A stretch of 64,000 nucleotides of DNA from contig JAVHZZ010000004.1 in assembly GCA_036250195.1 (NCBI GenBank), forward strand, positions 164,588,869 through 164,652,868, written 5' to 3'. The translations under genes and the position numbers were made by a program. The notes below the pieces were generated by a model, which had not been told where the DNA came from, did not search any database, and worked only from the letters and a program-made list of their open reading frames with translations. This document shows positions 1 to 13,100 of the stretch, in pieces; positions within the stretch are counted from its first letter, which is position 1, and every line of letters starts with the position of its first letter. The stretch is from Mixophyes australis. Taxonomy: Eukaryota > Chordata > Amphibia > Anura > Limnodynastidae.

Positions 1-1846
1 TGAAGAAGTTCGCTCCCTTATTCTTTCCTCTCCACCCTCTACTTGCCCTCTTGATCCCATCCCCTCCCACCTCCTTCGCTCTCTCTCTCCAACGGCCTGC
101 TCTTACCTAGCACACCTTTTCAACCTATCACTCTCCTCTGGTGTAGTACCCTCTTCTTTTAAACACGCTCTTATCTCTCCTATCCTCAAAAAAACCCAAT
201 CTTGACCCCACCTCTCTTGCTAATTATCGCCCTATCTCTTTTCTCCCCTATGCCTCCAAATTACTTGAGCGGATTGTCTGCAGCCGCCTAACCAGGTGCC
301 TCGTGGACAATTTCCTCCTTGACCCTCTTCAATCTGGCTACCGCCCCCTCCATTCTACTGAAACTGCCCTGGCCAAGGTTATTAATGATCTCCTATCAGC
401 CAAATCCAAGGGTCACTTCTCCATACTCATCCTCCTTGACCTCTCTGCAGCCTTTGACACCGTGGACCACCCCCTCCTGCTGCAAACTCTTCTCTCTCTC
501 TCTCTCGGCCTCTCTGCTTCTGTCCATGCCTGGTTCGCCTCATACCTCGCTAATCACTCCTTCTCTGTATCCACGTCTGGTTCTTCCTCCTCCCCCTACC
601 CTCTTCCCGTAGGAGTCCCGCAGGGCTCTGTTCTTGGCCCTCTACTCTTTTCGCTCTACACTTCCTCCCTTGGTGCTCTCATCTCCTCCTTCGGTCTTCA
701 GTAACACTTTTATGCCGACGACATTCAACTCTATATCTCCTCTCCTGATCTTTCATCCACCCTCCTCGCTCGGGTGTCCGACTGCCTCTCCTGGATGTCC
801 GAGCGCTTTCTCAAAATCAATATCTCTAAAACTGAACTCATTGTCTTTCCTCCGCCCAGACTCCCATCCCACAATGACCTCTCTATTGTCGTCAACAACA
901 CCACCATCTCCTCTGTCACCCAACTTCGCTGCCTGGGTGTCACCCTCGACTCCTCTCTCTCTTTTGCCCCCCACATTCATTCCCTTGCCCAAGCCTGTCG
1001 GTTCCAACTATGCAACATCACCCGCATCCGTCCTTTTCTCTCTCAGGATGCCACCAAAACTATCATCCACGCACTCATCATCTCCCGCCTTGATTATTGT
1101 AACCTCCTCCTCACTGGCCTCCCCCACCCCCGTCTCTCCCCCCTCCGCTCTATACTCAATGCGGCCGCAAGACTCATCTTCCTCTCACGCCGCTCCTCCT
1201 CTGCCTCGCCTTACACTGGCTCCCCTTCCTCTACAGAATCCTTTTCAAACTCCTCACCACCACTTACAAGGCTCTCTCCAACTCTACTACTGCCCCTTAT
1301 ATCTTTAACCTCCTCTCCATTCACACTCCTGCCCACTCCCTGCGCTCGTCCAACGACTGCCGCCTCTCCTCCACCCTTATCACCTCTTCCCACTCCAGAA
1401 TCCAAGACTTTTCCCGTGCAGCCCCCCTTCTCTGGAACGACCTCCCTCGTTCCATTCGTCTCTCTCCTACTCTGTGCTCCTTCAAACGTGCACTCAAAAC
1501 TCACCTCTTCCTCAAAGCCTACCAACCATCTACTTAACACCCATCTCCTCACTTTGCTCGTCCTTCGTTCTCTCCTCTTGCCTCAACTGGCTCCTCTTGT
1601 GCCTGGTCTGTTTACCCTCCCTTAGGATGTAAGCTCATATGAGCAGGGCCCCCTCCCCTCCTGTCTCCATACCTGTTCTTCCGCTCCATCTTTACTGCAT
1701 ATAACTAGCCGGAGTTTCTGAAGTGTTGGTACTTTTTGTTCATTGTTCTGTATGGTTTCACCCTGTATAGTTTACTGTTAGTACTGTGTGCGGCGCTGCG
1801 AATAGCTTGTGGCGCCTAATTGATGATGATGATGATAATAATAATC
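1..1846 (+). mobile_element. L2/CR1-clade LINE, copy A (3' part, cut by the window start)
   Basis: Reverse-transcriptase-like ORF of a non-LTR retrotransposon, open at the left edge. Visible in order are the [14 protein letters not shown] block, [12 protein letters not shown] (catalytic-site region), [21 protein letters not shown] (the YADD box) and the C-terminal [14 protein letters not shown] and LKTHLF blocks usual in L2/CR1-type ORF2. The reading is broken by a nonsense codon at 702-704 just before YADD, a frameshift near 185-210 and a short deletion near 1210 relative to copy B. The 3' UTR (1622-1830) ends in a (TGA)n/(TAA)n tail. It shares its 3' UTR with copies at 24792-25964 and 51042-52627. 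It is dead as a coding unit. The clade is inferred from motifs, not from a tree. Confidence 0.85.
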
Positions 1847-1984
1847 GGTCTCCACCAATATTGTATTTTAGCTTCATATGTTGTTTGAATTTTTATTAAA
1901 ATATTTGTACTTGGGTCTTAGCTTAGCGCTCTCTTTTGTATATTTTTATGAATTGTTTTAGAGTAAGGAGTTGGATAATATTTC

Positions 1985-2225
1985 AGAGGGCAGCACATTG
2001 GCTAGAATTGCTGTCTCGCAGCTCTGGGGTCATGGGTTCAATCCCAACAAGGGTACTATCTGTCCAAAACATACTAGTAGGTTAATTGGCTTCTGACTAA
2101 ATGGATCCTACTGTGTGTGTATTTGGAATGAAAGCTCTAATGGGGCAGGGGCTGATGTGCATGATTACATGTCCTCTGTACAGTGCTGTGTAATATGATC
2201 GGCACTGTATAGCCTAAATAATCAT
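1985..2225 (+). repeat. tRNA-derived SINE with L2-like tail, degraded
   Basis: It begins with a tRNA-like head (GGCAGCACATTGGCTAGAAT, then GGGTTCAATCCC as B box) and continues with the body AAAACATACTAGTAGGTTAATTGG and the tail GGGGCAGGGGCTGATG...GTACAGTGCTG. It is the same family as the copies at 27686, 49895, 50488 and 56175. It lies in the TMEM243 intron. Confidence 0.7.
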
Positions 2226-2380
2226 AAGTGTTTTCCCCCCAGGCACCCATGTCACAAGATTCTTTTACACTGCTTCCTTGGTAGTCGTGGCCATTTTGCA
2301 CGTACAAGATTGATTGAATATTTTGTATGCAAATTTTAGATTTCTAAATTCTAGTAATTTTTTATTTTACTGACACACAG

Positions 2381-2485
2381 GTAACATTTATCAGTGCTTT
2401 CGTCTTTCCTCAACCACCTCCAAAACCAGTGAATGTTTTCTTTGCTGTCTGCATTTTCTTGTGCTCAATTACCGGTCTCGTACTG
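2381..2485 (+). CDS. TMEM243: TMEM243 penultimate coding exon
   Basis: 105 nt, phase 0 at both ends, AG|GTAACA acceptor and CTG|GTAAGT donor. It encodes two hydrophobic segments around the FPQPPPKP loop. Confidence 0.92.
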
Positions 2486-3264
2486 GTAAGTATAAAACCT
2501 TAAAATGGTATCTATTGAGAATGATTACAGGTTCTACACGTAAGGCTAGTGTGCATATGGCACCGTGTGCCTCTGAGCATTTTACATGCAGCAGCCAAAG
2601 AGTGGATAACATCAGTGCTAATGGTGCCAGGAGATCAGCATATAAACTGTCTATGGTCAGAGTAAGGGTTCGTAGTAAGGGTGTAAAGCGTACTTTGTTC
2701 TGTCTTAATTCTATTTATCTCAGTACCTTCTTTAACACATCTCAAAGCTTCCTTGTAACAGAGTACTATGTTAATGCATACTCCAACAGAATTGTTGTAT
2801 TTTTACAGGCATTGTTGACATAGACCGCATCCACAACTGCCTAGGTTCTCTCTATTGTTTACAATGGAGTTATGCATCAGTGTTCTGCAAAATATGTAAC
2901 TTATTCTGGAAATATTGCAGAACCACTAAATGTAATCTACAAATTGCCTTATAGCATAGAGCTGCTAATAACTTCAGTTCTGTCTGAATGTTATTTGCTA
3001 TAACAAGTGGAGTGATCACCGCTTTCTCCTGACAAACTACAGCTTTCTAATTGAAGTATAGATCACCTATTTTTTGCAGTAGTCTGCGTTGCTTAAATTG
3101 ATAAATGGTATATTAACCTGAAATTGTATTTTTTCTTACAGATTTTTTGGTACCGGCAAGGGGACCTGGAGCCCAAGTTCAGGAATCTGATCTATTATAT
3201 TTTATTTTCTATTGTCATGTTATGTATATGTGCCAACCTATACTTTCATGATGTGGGGAAATGA
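2381..3264 (+). CDS. TMEM243: TMEM243, last two coding exons (partial)
   Basis: Small multipass membrane protein of unknown molecular function, about 118 residues in mammals. Exons are 2381-2485 (35 codons, phase 0, acceptor ...CACACAG, donor GTAAGT) and 3142-3264 (40 codons plus TGA, acceptor TTTCTTACAG). The first encodes the hydrophobic stretch with SAFVFPQPPPKP and NVFFAVCIFLCSITG; the second encodes WYRQGDLEPKFRNL, a hydrophobic helix and the conserved C-terminus ANLYFHDVGK. These match the C-terminal 75 residues of vertebrate TMEM243 as I know it. Earlier exons are left of the window. The gene is tail-to-tail with DMTF1, as in human. The reading frame is intact. Confidence 0.93.
2486..3141 (+). 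other. TMEM243 intron, no recognised element
   Basis: AT-rich sequence with GT...AG ends. The only long open frame (to 2823) reads through the splice donor and has no recognisable similarity. Confidence 0.6.
3142..3264 (+). CDS. TMEM243: TMEM243 terminal coding exon
   Basis: 41 codons ending in TGA at 3262-3264. It encodes WYRQGDLEPKFRNL, a transmembrane helix and FHDVGK. The 3' UTR follows. Confidence 0.93.
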   Translation: MFWYRQGDLEPKFRNLIYYILFSIVMLCICANLYFHDVGK

Positions 3265-3689
3265 AGCATGGGGACAAGACAACAAACTGCATTGAGAAGC
3301 ACAATCTAATGCCATGCCACAGGAAGAAGACACGTTGTGGAACAAACACAGAAGTTGTATTTTGTTATTCATTTTAGGAAGGGGAGAGCAACTGCCATAA
3401 GACTTTATTTTTCTTTTAAACCATTGTTGCACTTAAAGACCTGGTGAGAGTCACTGACTGGCACTTCTTTCTCTTTATGTATGATGATTTGTGTTTTTGT
3501 TTTTTTTTCAGAGTAGCCCTGGCCAATTCAAAATGAACAGAGTGCACAATTTGTTAAATATTCTTTATTTTCTTTAAATATAATACAGTTTTCTTTTTTA
3601 CTATGCAACAGATGCCAGTAAGTACTATACTTCACATGACCAAAATTGTAATATTAGGCTGTAAAACACATTTTGAATATGTCAGTTTA

Positions 3690-3699
3690 AATAAATAAA
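3690..3699 (+). promoter_or_regulatory. Candidate TMEM243 polyadenylation signals
   Basis: Two overlapping AATAAA hexamers (3690-3695 and 3694-3699), 426 nt after the stop, followed by a T-rich stretch. Usage is inferred. Confidence 0.45.
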
Positions 3700-5071
3700 A
3701 TAATTTACATGCCTGTTTTATCACTTTTATTTAAAAAGATTAACATTGTTGTGGACAAGGAAGGCATATAGGACATGAATTGTTCTAAAGTAAAATCTTC
3801 CTAAAATGCTTCAGGAAACAAAAACTGCAGCTGGTCAGAGTGATCTAGCAGTGAAATAGAGAGTAACATTTTTGTGAAGAACACTAGCAATGAACTGTCC
3901 TCTTTTCCCTTCAGAAATCTGAATGGCCAAGAGGTCCGTGCATTCACAGTGCACAACTGACAGTAGCTTGTTCAAAACACTAACTTACAATATACATCCA
4001 AGATCTCCTTTTAAGTAATTGTACTTACAAATACAAGAAAATCCTCCAGCCACCAAAAGCTTTCATGACAGAATTTGGAATCTGGGTTTAAAAGCCATAA
4101 CTCCATAAAACCTAGCAAGAATCTTGCTATTATCCTAATCTCCAGCTCCCAAAATGCAAATATTTAGAAAAGGGTTTTGTTGACAATTAGCTTCAGCCTA
4201 TACTAGCTATTTAATATTTGGAAAAAATCTAATGGAAAAATATCCTGACCTACAATTTTCAAACAAGCTGGTAAAATGTCACTTTAAAGGCTACATGAAT
4301 TACACATTAAGTCCTACATCTGTGTTGGAGGATATTAAAATACTTGGTTTGTAAGGATAAATGGGATTTACTACATTGTAGTATGTGAAAAGAGCAGGTG
4401 CTAGAAATTGTCAATTAACCAGTGTGCAAAGTTGACATAGTCCATGTAATGTGCGTTAGCGAATGCTCTTAAATGTAAATTTGAAAATACTGTGTGTTTA
4501 GAACACCATTTTATATGTACAGTATTTTCAAAATAGTTAATATTTATCTACACTACAGAGCTTAACCAAGGTAACCTGTCAAGGTGACCTTCAACTGAAA
4601 ATGTGTTGTAAATGTCCCTTTTTGTGAGTAAACCAAGAAGCTAGTCCTTTCTCTGAGAGGGCTGTAAATTATTTCTAATAACAGATCAAGAAATTCTTAC
4701 AGTATTATACATAGCTACATACATGACAAAGCCCTTTGACAATTTTATTATCCCTCGCCGCGGGCTATGACCAAATGTGCAGGCTGTATTTGGCACCTCT
4801 TTCATATTTGTTCTTCCATTTATGGGTGGTGTCAGACAGACACTTTAATCTCTAGCACTTTTGCAGCTAGAAAACGGCTACCTTCCACTAAATGTCTTCC
4901 ATGTTGACACATGTGAATGGGAAACCCTTTGTATTTCATGTGGGAGTGATTATGGTCTGAAAACGTTGCATGCAGCATCTTCAGAGCTTAATTTTACCAG
5001 GGTGACAGAAATGGTATTCACTGTTCACTTCAATATGTTAGCATGGATGTTGTTGAGCAGAACAAACAGTA

Positions 5072-5077
5072 TTTATT
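5072..5077 (-). promoter_or_regulatory. Candidate DMTF1 polyadenylation signal
   Basis: AATAAA on the - strand about 1.95 kb after the DMTF1 stop. It is one of several candidates. Confidence 0.25.
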
Positions 5078-5385
5078 TTCTTGCTGGAAAAGCGGTATAG
5101 TTCAAATGGCCCATTAGGAGAAATTGCAAAGTCCTTACTACAGCAAGCCGCCATACATGTTACTGTGGCATAAAATATGGTAAACGGGGTAATAAACTAA
5201 CACTATATTTTTTTTAGTGTTTAGTTGAATTGTAGTCTAAAAGTGACAAATACCACTTTAAATTCCTTTTATATTAATTAAAAGATAACATATGGGGAAA
5301 ATGGTTGGTTCTAATTCCCAATAAAATCTGGCAGGAAAAGCACACTGGCCCTTCCAGAGGAAGTAGTATGAATGTGATAACTCTA

Positions 5386-5542
5386 GGGGGTAGATTTAGC
5401 AAAGCTTCTAAAAAGGAAAAGTGGAGGTGTTTCCCATAGCAACTAAGCAGATTCTAACTAGTACATTCTAGAAAATAGCTAGAATCTGGTTGCTATGGGT
5501 AACACCTCCACTTTTCCTTTTTAGGTTTAATAAATCTACTCC
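5386..5542. mobile_element. MITE with long terminal inverted repeats
   Basis: The left end GGGGGTAGATTTA is mirrored by TAAATCTACTCC at the right. The inner arms AAAAAGGAAAAGTGGAGGTG and CACCTCCACTTTTCCTTTTT pair almost perfectly, and a further pair (CCATAGCAAC / GTTGCTATGG) closes the hairpin. The flanks CTA/TTA would fit a 3-bp target duplication of a Harbinger-like element, but that assignment is a guess. Confidence 0.75.
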
Positions 5543-7023
5543 TTAGTGATATTACATAGATCCTGTATGTGGATTGTATTGTTGTACAGAGTATTAACAC
5601 ATGACTATGCAGATTGCACAGACCAATAAATAGAACATAAAGAATAGGGTTAGTGAGATGAAGAGTTGTTTGGGGCTAATTTTAAGGGTTGGTCTGAAAA
5701 CTAGTGGTAATCTGGGTTGAAGATACATGATAACAATTTTTAATGTGTGACTGGGGATGATGCAAGGTCAAATGCTTAATATTTGAGTTGTGCTAACCTG
5801 TACTAATTAATAAAAGCTATTTGGACTTTGTGCATGGTGATTGTTTTTCTCTGGAGCTTTAAATGTTTTTGGGAGTATGCTTTTAACACCTGAGGAAAAT
5901 GTTGGTGTGCGTGTTTTCTTCAAGAGAGGGGTAAATAAATGATCAACCAACCTTGTATATAACTACCACCCTGTGTGCCAAATGCTACTGTAATTATTCT
6001 CGATTTGCAGCATTATTAAATCTGCCTACATCTTACAGGTTTGGTTAGTGTGGAATGACTGTCATTGATCTGATCGTCAGTGGCTGCTAGAAAACCCCTC
6101 ATTAGAAAATCCTTTTAGGATGAATGGCTGTTAATGGCCAAGAAAAAACAGGAAACCAACTTTATCTAAAAGCTATAAAATATAGGCCTAGCTATAATAC
6201 TTAACTCCATAAATAGCATAAAAAATATGTAGCACCAGTTAAGAAAAACTTGGCCTATTTTATGGCCCCCAATTAAAATACACAGTGACCATGGCTTTCC
6301 ATTATAAACTACATATGTTCAGTCCACCGAACGTTGTGTATTATACTCAAAATAAATGACAAGCTGTAGACTTTGTTGACAATTGTCCCATTTTGTTTTA
6401 AAAATCACATACTTTAACTGGGATACCCCCTACCATATGCTCTTGCTGGAGTCTTTTTTTTAAAGTGGCTGATTTTGTTTTGTTTTTTTTACAATAATCA
6501 GCCACTGTACAATGTCTCATTAGTCCCAGAACTAAAAATAAATATTCTTATTAAGCACAATTCCTTTTAACAATAGTCTATTTAAGCTTGACAACAAGAC
6601 TGATTTTCCATGAATGTTAGGTAGGGCTTGAGATATAGAGAAACTTGAATTCCATGTATACAAATTATATGTACACAAAGAACTGCTTTTTAAGTCTTGC
6701 TATGTTCACTCTAGAGAAGTGAATTCTGCTGATGAAGGGGGTAACCCCCCCTTTTCCCAAACATATTACCTTTCTCTGCAATCTGTAGTTCCAGAACTGA
6801 ACGTGAGGACATATTTCATCATGAAGCAGTACAGGCGAATGAAGCCAGAAAAGCAAGACTGTCAGAACATAATCTAGTGATAAGCTAGTGCATATTTTGC
6901 AGTAGTAGAATAACTGGTTTGGTGCTAGAACATACTGTAACAACTAGAATATATTGGAATAAGGGGTGGAATGAGTGCAGCAAGTCTAAACATAAGGCTA
7001 GGAATGCATATTTAGTGACCATT

Positions 7024-7121
7024 TTATAAATCCTCAACGTCTTTTAAGTCATCAGAGTCTGGTCCGTCTATCGATGAGTCAATATGGTGGGATCTATCCC
7101 TGTGGTGCTGCAAAATGGGAT
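7024..7121 (-). CDS. DMTF1: DMTF1 last coding exon
   Basis: 98 nt, acceptor TTTTTCTAG, stop TAA at 7026-7024. It encodes the end of the protein, starting PILQHH and ending DDLKDVEDL. The mammalian protein carries a few more residues after this point, so the C-terminus is slightly shorter here. Confidence 0.92.
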
Positions 7122-10100
7122 CTAGAAAAATAAATACATACATCAGGCTCTGTTTTCACCATAGCTAGATAGAAATATATATATAAAATCTCTTTCATCC
7201 CAATAAACAAAACAGTGAGGATGCCATACTTGGAACTGCCACCATGCTAGAGTTGCAGAGTCATACTGATATACAGAGTCAACGACAGGGAGCTTCCATT
7301 CAAACAAAACTTATGGATTTGGAAGAAAGGATTTATATTAATATCTACACAACTAAATAGGAAGGGGTCATATTTCACCGATGAAGTCCAATAATCACCA
7401 AGGCAAATAGCAAAAAACATTTCTATATACTGTATGTATAAAACAGTTGAGGTCTTCGTTTAAAGGGGTTGTATACCCTCATTCCTGTGAATACCAAACC
7501 CTGCATTTAATAGGGATCAGTGCCAGTACCAATGCTACACCATTCGCTCTGCAGCACTAGATGCCCCTTTCCCAATTTAAACATTCTGCTGGCAATTCTA
7601 TTCAAAAGTATAGAGAAAGGAGGTGTATGACACCTTGTATCTCTTCAGGGAGAAGGTGGCTGATGGACTTATGCATTTGTCAGACTCTATGTGTCATCAT
7701 TAGACTGCTCAATGCTAGGCAGAAAGTGGTGGTAGATAAAACACTTGGGGCTCGCTCCGGCAAGCTATGCAAGCATTTTCCTAACAGACATCACTCATCT
7801 ACTGGTCACATGGACAACAGGATATTGGGCTTGTGCTGTTTTGCAGTTTCCCACTGCTGCCATGTGACCAGCAGACATGCATGTACAGTATACGAGTAAA
7901 TGATCCCCACGCGCAGTATGTTGGGAACGCTTTCCCCATGTTTTAGTTAATACAGAGCACAACAACAGAAAATGCTCTCAGAGCGACTGAACGAACCCTA
8001 AATCAGTCCTTCATTAATAACCCAGTGTGTAACAGGAAACACTGATGTATTACTAGGTACAGCAAGCATGATTAAAAGAGTCTTTAGAAAGAACCAACAT
8101 CTATAATATAAGTTCCTTTATATTAAAAAGTGTATTAGTAACATTCACAAGAATACATGTTAAAGATTCAGGAAGTTATTGGAACTGAATATGAGGAAGA
8201 TGTAGCAGTAGTTGTGGATGGAGGGGAGGCAGTTGATACCCTGCTACCAAACACAGCAGGCTATATGGCAGTAACGCTATTGATGGACCATGTAATAAGC
8301 TTCTTATCCTTATTCTGCAATTCATTTATCAGGCATTGAAAAGTATGGGCCAGATTCTTCCCATCTGCAGCAGCAGGATGAGAATTAGCGTAGTGACAAA
8401 AAGGGTAATTTATCAATCTTCAAAGCTGCTTCATTACATGCATCACATTTGTGTTTGAAGGTGTTTATTACCAGAGGTCTAGTGCATCCTAGAAATATAA
8501 TTAAAGGTGTAAATTGTGTCCCATGATAAGTGTATTATCATCATCTCTGGAGGCCTTTTGCTGGGAGAAAAAGGCTGTGTGCTAACCCTCCTTGTAATGA
8601 CTTAATAGCGTGCTAGTGTAAAAAGGAGCGAGTCAGCCAGTGACACTGATCTTCATCTCTCACAGCTCCACATCTCTATGCTGGCTCTCAATATCCTCCG
8701 GAGTCCAATTCACACTGCCCATTCTCACCTCCAAAGCCCTCACCAACTACCCCCAACCCAGCCTCAATTATACATCTCAAAATAGACTCCCTCACGCCTT
8801 CTTAGATCTGCCTCCTCTGTGATAACCACCTCACTGTAACTAATTAACTAGTTTAAATCATTTGAACATTTCTCCTGTGAAATAAGAAAACTTGTTAAAG
8901 ATGTATACACCAGTCTTTTTTTCCGAGTGCCATACAGATCCATGCAAGTATTTATGGAGGATAGACAAATATTATTTCTCATTATTCTATATGATGGGCT
9001 GATTTATACTAAAAAATGGTGCGTCTTATAGTCTGGTGTGTCCGATTGTCTAACAAAGTACAGTATATATTTGGGAATGAGACTAGTAGCTTTTATATAA
9101 AGGCAATTTATATTTTAGGTTTAGTGGAAACAAAGTACAAGACAATAAATCAAATACAACTACTGAAGTTTGTATGTACAAAATTCCAAGAGGGAATGCA
9201 ATCAAATCATTTAAACCGTGCACAGTCCATAAAAATAAAAATAAATCCAAGGATGTTCAATGTATATGAACAAACCAGCACAGGCTTAGAAAAAAATATC
9301 GAAATATTTAATGAAGTATAAAATATGTTACAAAGTAATGTCCACTCTGTAACGTATTTTACTTTACTCTGTAACGTATTGTGAAAACAAAATATTTTAT
9401 TAATAATGTATATAACGTAACATAACGTATGTATGTCTGTCACGTATTTTATACTTCATTAAATGTTTTGATATTTTTTTCTAAGCCTGTGCTGGTCTGT
9501 TCATATTAACTGAACATCCATGAAGTTTGTATGTAGGCATTTCTATACAATAACCACTAAATGTAGATCAAGTTTCAAGTAACCTAATCAATTTCAGAAT
9601 TCCATGTTTATTGTAAAACACTTAAATTATTTTAGCTTCTTCAACATCAAGAGTAAAAACTCTTCAAAAAGTTAAAAGGAAAAATACACCGCATAAATAT
9701 AAATGACATGGATTTCAATGTTTGATTTTGTTAGTTGTGTCTAATAGTTTAGAAATGGGAGGCAGTCTTGATAGCTGCAGCTATAATATCCCATTTTATG
9801 GACGGGTTCCAAAAAGGTTTTCTGAATCAGTGAAAGCCTACTGAACATTCACTCCTGCTACCTGCAAATGTTGTAAGAGGAAGCACAGACTCTCCATCAA
9901 TATCATCAGTCTGTATGTAACCATGGCATGATGGGACAATAAGCACTGTTCCTTCAACTGCAGGCTGGTCAACTTGTTCTTCCAGAGCAGAGGGTTCGAG
10001 ATCCTACATCCAATGAAAGGTATGTGGATTATTTAACAATTAACTATGAAGGGTAACAGCAAACCATGATGCAAACATTCTAGTCACCATTGTGTAGTGG

Positions 10101-13100
10101 GTTAAAAATCAAATCTAACATGTTAAAAATTACAAATTACATATCACACTTCAACTGTTTATACCATTCATTGTAGTAAAGGCAGCCAATCCATGTTTAA
10201 ATCCATTCAATGATTCTGCCATTACTACTTTCCTGTGCAGTAAATTGCACAGGATCACTATCCTTACAGGGAGAACTCACACTGTGTTTGTAGTGAAAAC
10301 ATCTTTCCTTCAGTAGCAGTGGATACTCCCCAGTCACCTGTCCAGTTCTGTGTGTAAAACGCATGTCAGACAATGGATTATATTTGTACACATTAATTAG
10401 GTCAACCCTTAAAGTGTTTTTCTTTTGCCCATACAGTTGGGGGACACTGCTCACCTTGGGTTATAGAGGGTGCTTTGGGAGTAATGGCATTAAAAACTTG
10501 TCTAGCCTGCTCCCCTCCAGGAGAGAGCCCTCAGTTTTTTATTTAATAGTGCCTAACGAGTAAGGCACATTTTTAGTTTAGTCTTAATTTTTATTTAAAA
10601 TAGGTTTATTTTTAGCCTCATCATTGCGGCGTTCATATTGTGAATGCCACGGCTGTACTCAGGGAGTACAGCGCTTTAGTGCCGTCCTCCCTGAGGTAGT
10701 GTGGGCTCCCGGTATAAGGGTTACCTGACACTATAATAGTGTCCAGGAATCCAGCACTGTCCAGGGCAGTATGAGTTCAGGCCGCGGCTGTAGCACCAGT
10801 CTCCCCTTGCGCAGTGGAGACGGTGCTGCCGGTAGTCTAAGCCAGCACCTGTTCCAGGGACACTGCTGAAGACACAGTTGGCGTTAGGACATGCAGATAG
10901 CAGGGACAAGTTTACTGGTAGGTAACAGCTGTTATCGCAGCTCCTAACAGTTTTACTGTACACAGGCACCATTTTGTGAAGCTGGCTAAGGGTAAGGAGG
11001 AGCTTCATTGTATGTGTATTCCTCACTGTTTCCCAGGCTTTTCTAACTTTTGGTTAAAGCCGTGGAAAAATGGGCCCTCACATTGTGTGATGGGCTCCAA
11101 TCTGGTATGGCCAGGTCCAAATTATCCCCACTAGCTTTTCACATTAAGGATGCTGCTGATTTCCTGGAGGATGTGGTTTTGGATGCAGGTCAGAGTTTAT
11201 CCAGATTTTGCGCCTTTCATTTTGTTGGGAAAACAAGGGGTGCCTCATCGAGGCGATCAGTCTTCTGCCCCGCGGAGGAAAGCTCAGAGAGATAGACACG
11301 CTTCGACGGGACGACGTCACTGTGCCAAACAGACTGACAAGCAATCAGCATGAATAATTACACCCCCCACTGGAAACTTCAGTGTTGGGTGCTCGACTGC
11401 TAATCTTTTAGGATCAGTGGTTCAGTTCTACCACAGACAGAGGATACATGATGGACCTCTTAGGGACGCCTCCACAGCGTTTTCCGCCCTCTCCCCTACC
11501 AAGAGACAAGACCAGGAGAGTGGCACTTGTGGGGGACATTCAGTCCTTGGTAGCAGCAGCAGTCAGTTTTCCAGTTCCAGAGGAGCAATGGGAGTTGGGT
11601 TATTACTCCCACCTCTTTCTGGTACAGAAACCAGATCTGTCTTTTTGTCCCATTCTGAATCTAAAATCCCTCAACACGCACTTGAGGGTACCCAGTTTTT
11701 GGATGGAATCCAACCGGTCGGTTTTCAATTCAATGGGAAAGAACGAGTTTCTAGCATCACTGGATATCAAGGATGCTTATCTTCATGTTCCCATATGGGC
11801 CGGTCACCACAGCCTCCTCCGGTTTGCGATGAACCAGTGCCACTTCCAATTCAGAGCGCTCCTGTTTGAGCTGGCCACAGCACCAAGAGTATTCATGAAG
11901 GTGATGGCAGTCATGGCAGCAAGGTTACATCAACAAGGAGTGACTGACTGTCTTGCTGTATCTGGACAATCTTTTGATCAAAGCAGATTAAGCTGCTCAC
12001 CTTCGGGATCATCTGGACCTCACTGCAAAGATGTTTCATTCCCACGGCTGGGTAATCAATGTCAAGAAGTCCAATCGGGTTCCTACTTGGCGCATGGTCT
12101 TCTTAAGTCTTTTATTCGACAAAAGATGCCAGAGGGTCTTTCTACCTCTAGGCAAGATACAGAAGATCAAATTCCGAGTAAAAGTCAGTCCCTCAAGCGC
12201 GTATCCATCCTTCATTTTATGGGATGTGCGATGTCCTGGTTCGAGGCAGTACAGTTTGGTCAGTTTCATTCACGACCCTTGCAACTCAAAATCCTTGCCA
12301 GACGGATGAGGTCAGAGCCTTACCTGGAAATACAATTTGTTTTTTTGTCTCTCACCAGCGACTTGACTTGTCAGTCCTTGGTGTGGTGGTTACGGGCAGG
12401 GAATCTCAACTTGGGATGTCCCTTCTAAGCTTGGGAATTGGACAATTGTGACCACAGACGCCAGCCTTTTAGGCTGGGGGCAGTGACCTTGGATTTGAGA
12501 TTGCAGGGTCTCTGGACTCGAGAGGAGGCATGATTGCCCATCGAGTTAAAGGCAGTTTACAATGCTCTCGTCCAGGCGCAGCTCAGGCTGCAGAACAGAC
12601 CTATTCAGATCCAATCAGTCAATGCCATGCCGATGGCATACATCAATCACTAGGGGGGAACAAAGAGCGCCTTGGCTATGAAAGAAATTGCCAAGATCAT
12701 AACTTGGGTGGCACAGCAGGTCACTGTCATTTATTTCAGCAATCTTCATACCAGGGGTGAACAATTGAGAAGCCATACACTCGGGGGTATGCACCTACAT
12801 CCGGAAGTGTTTGCCCAGATTGTTCAGAGGTGGGGTCAGCCAGAGATCAACATGATAACCTTGTGGTTTAGCCGAGAGGCCAACAGGTATTCTGCCAGAA
12901 CGAGGGACACTCAGGTGTTTTTGGTGGATGAAATGACGGTGCCCTGGAGCTTCAGTTTAGAGTATCTATTTTCTCCAATTCCAATTTTGCCTCGGATTTT
13001 GAAAAAGATCAGATTTGAAAGGGGTGCAGTAATTCTTTTGGCCCCAGACTGGCCGAGAAGATCTTGGTACGCAGGTCTTCTCACCAATAAGCATTTCTCC

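Larger units (their letters stand above)
3700..7023. other. Convergent 3' region between TMEM243 and DMTF1
   Basis: No coding exon is recognised. It should contain the DMTF1 3' UTR on the - strand. Minus-strand AATAAA hexamers occur opposite 5072-5077, 4744-4749 and 3564-3569, and the sequence alone does not decide between them. One MITE is present at 5386-5542. Confidence 0.5.

Noticed and set aside
634..1308. Long open frames overlapping LINE copy A in other phases (also 731-1007 and 1211-1552 on the opposite strand)
   Set aside because: C/T-rich coding sequence of the LINE keeps alternative phases open; motifs are found only in the 303-704/774-1232 phase.
6463..6508. Small hairpin AGTGGCTGATTTT / AATAATCAGCCACT
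   Set aside because: Too short and without flanking duplication to call an element.
8157..8339. Small acidic open frame as a possible exon
   Set aside because: It has no family similarity, lies in a DMTF1 intron on the opposite strand and lacks convincing splice sites.
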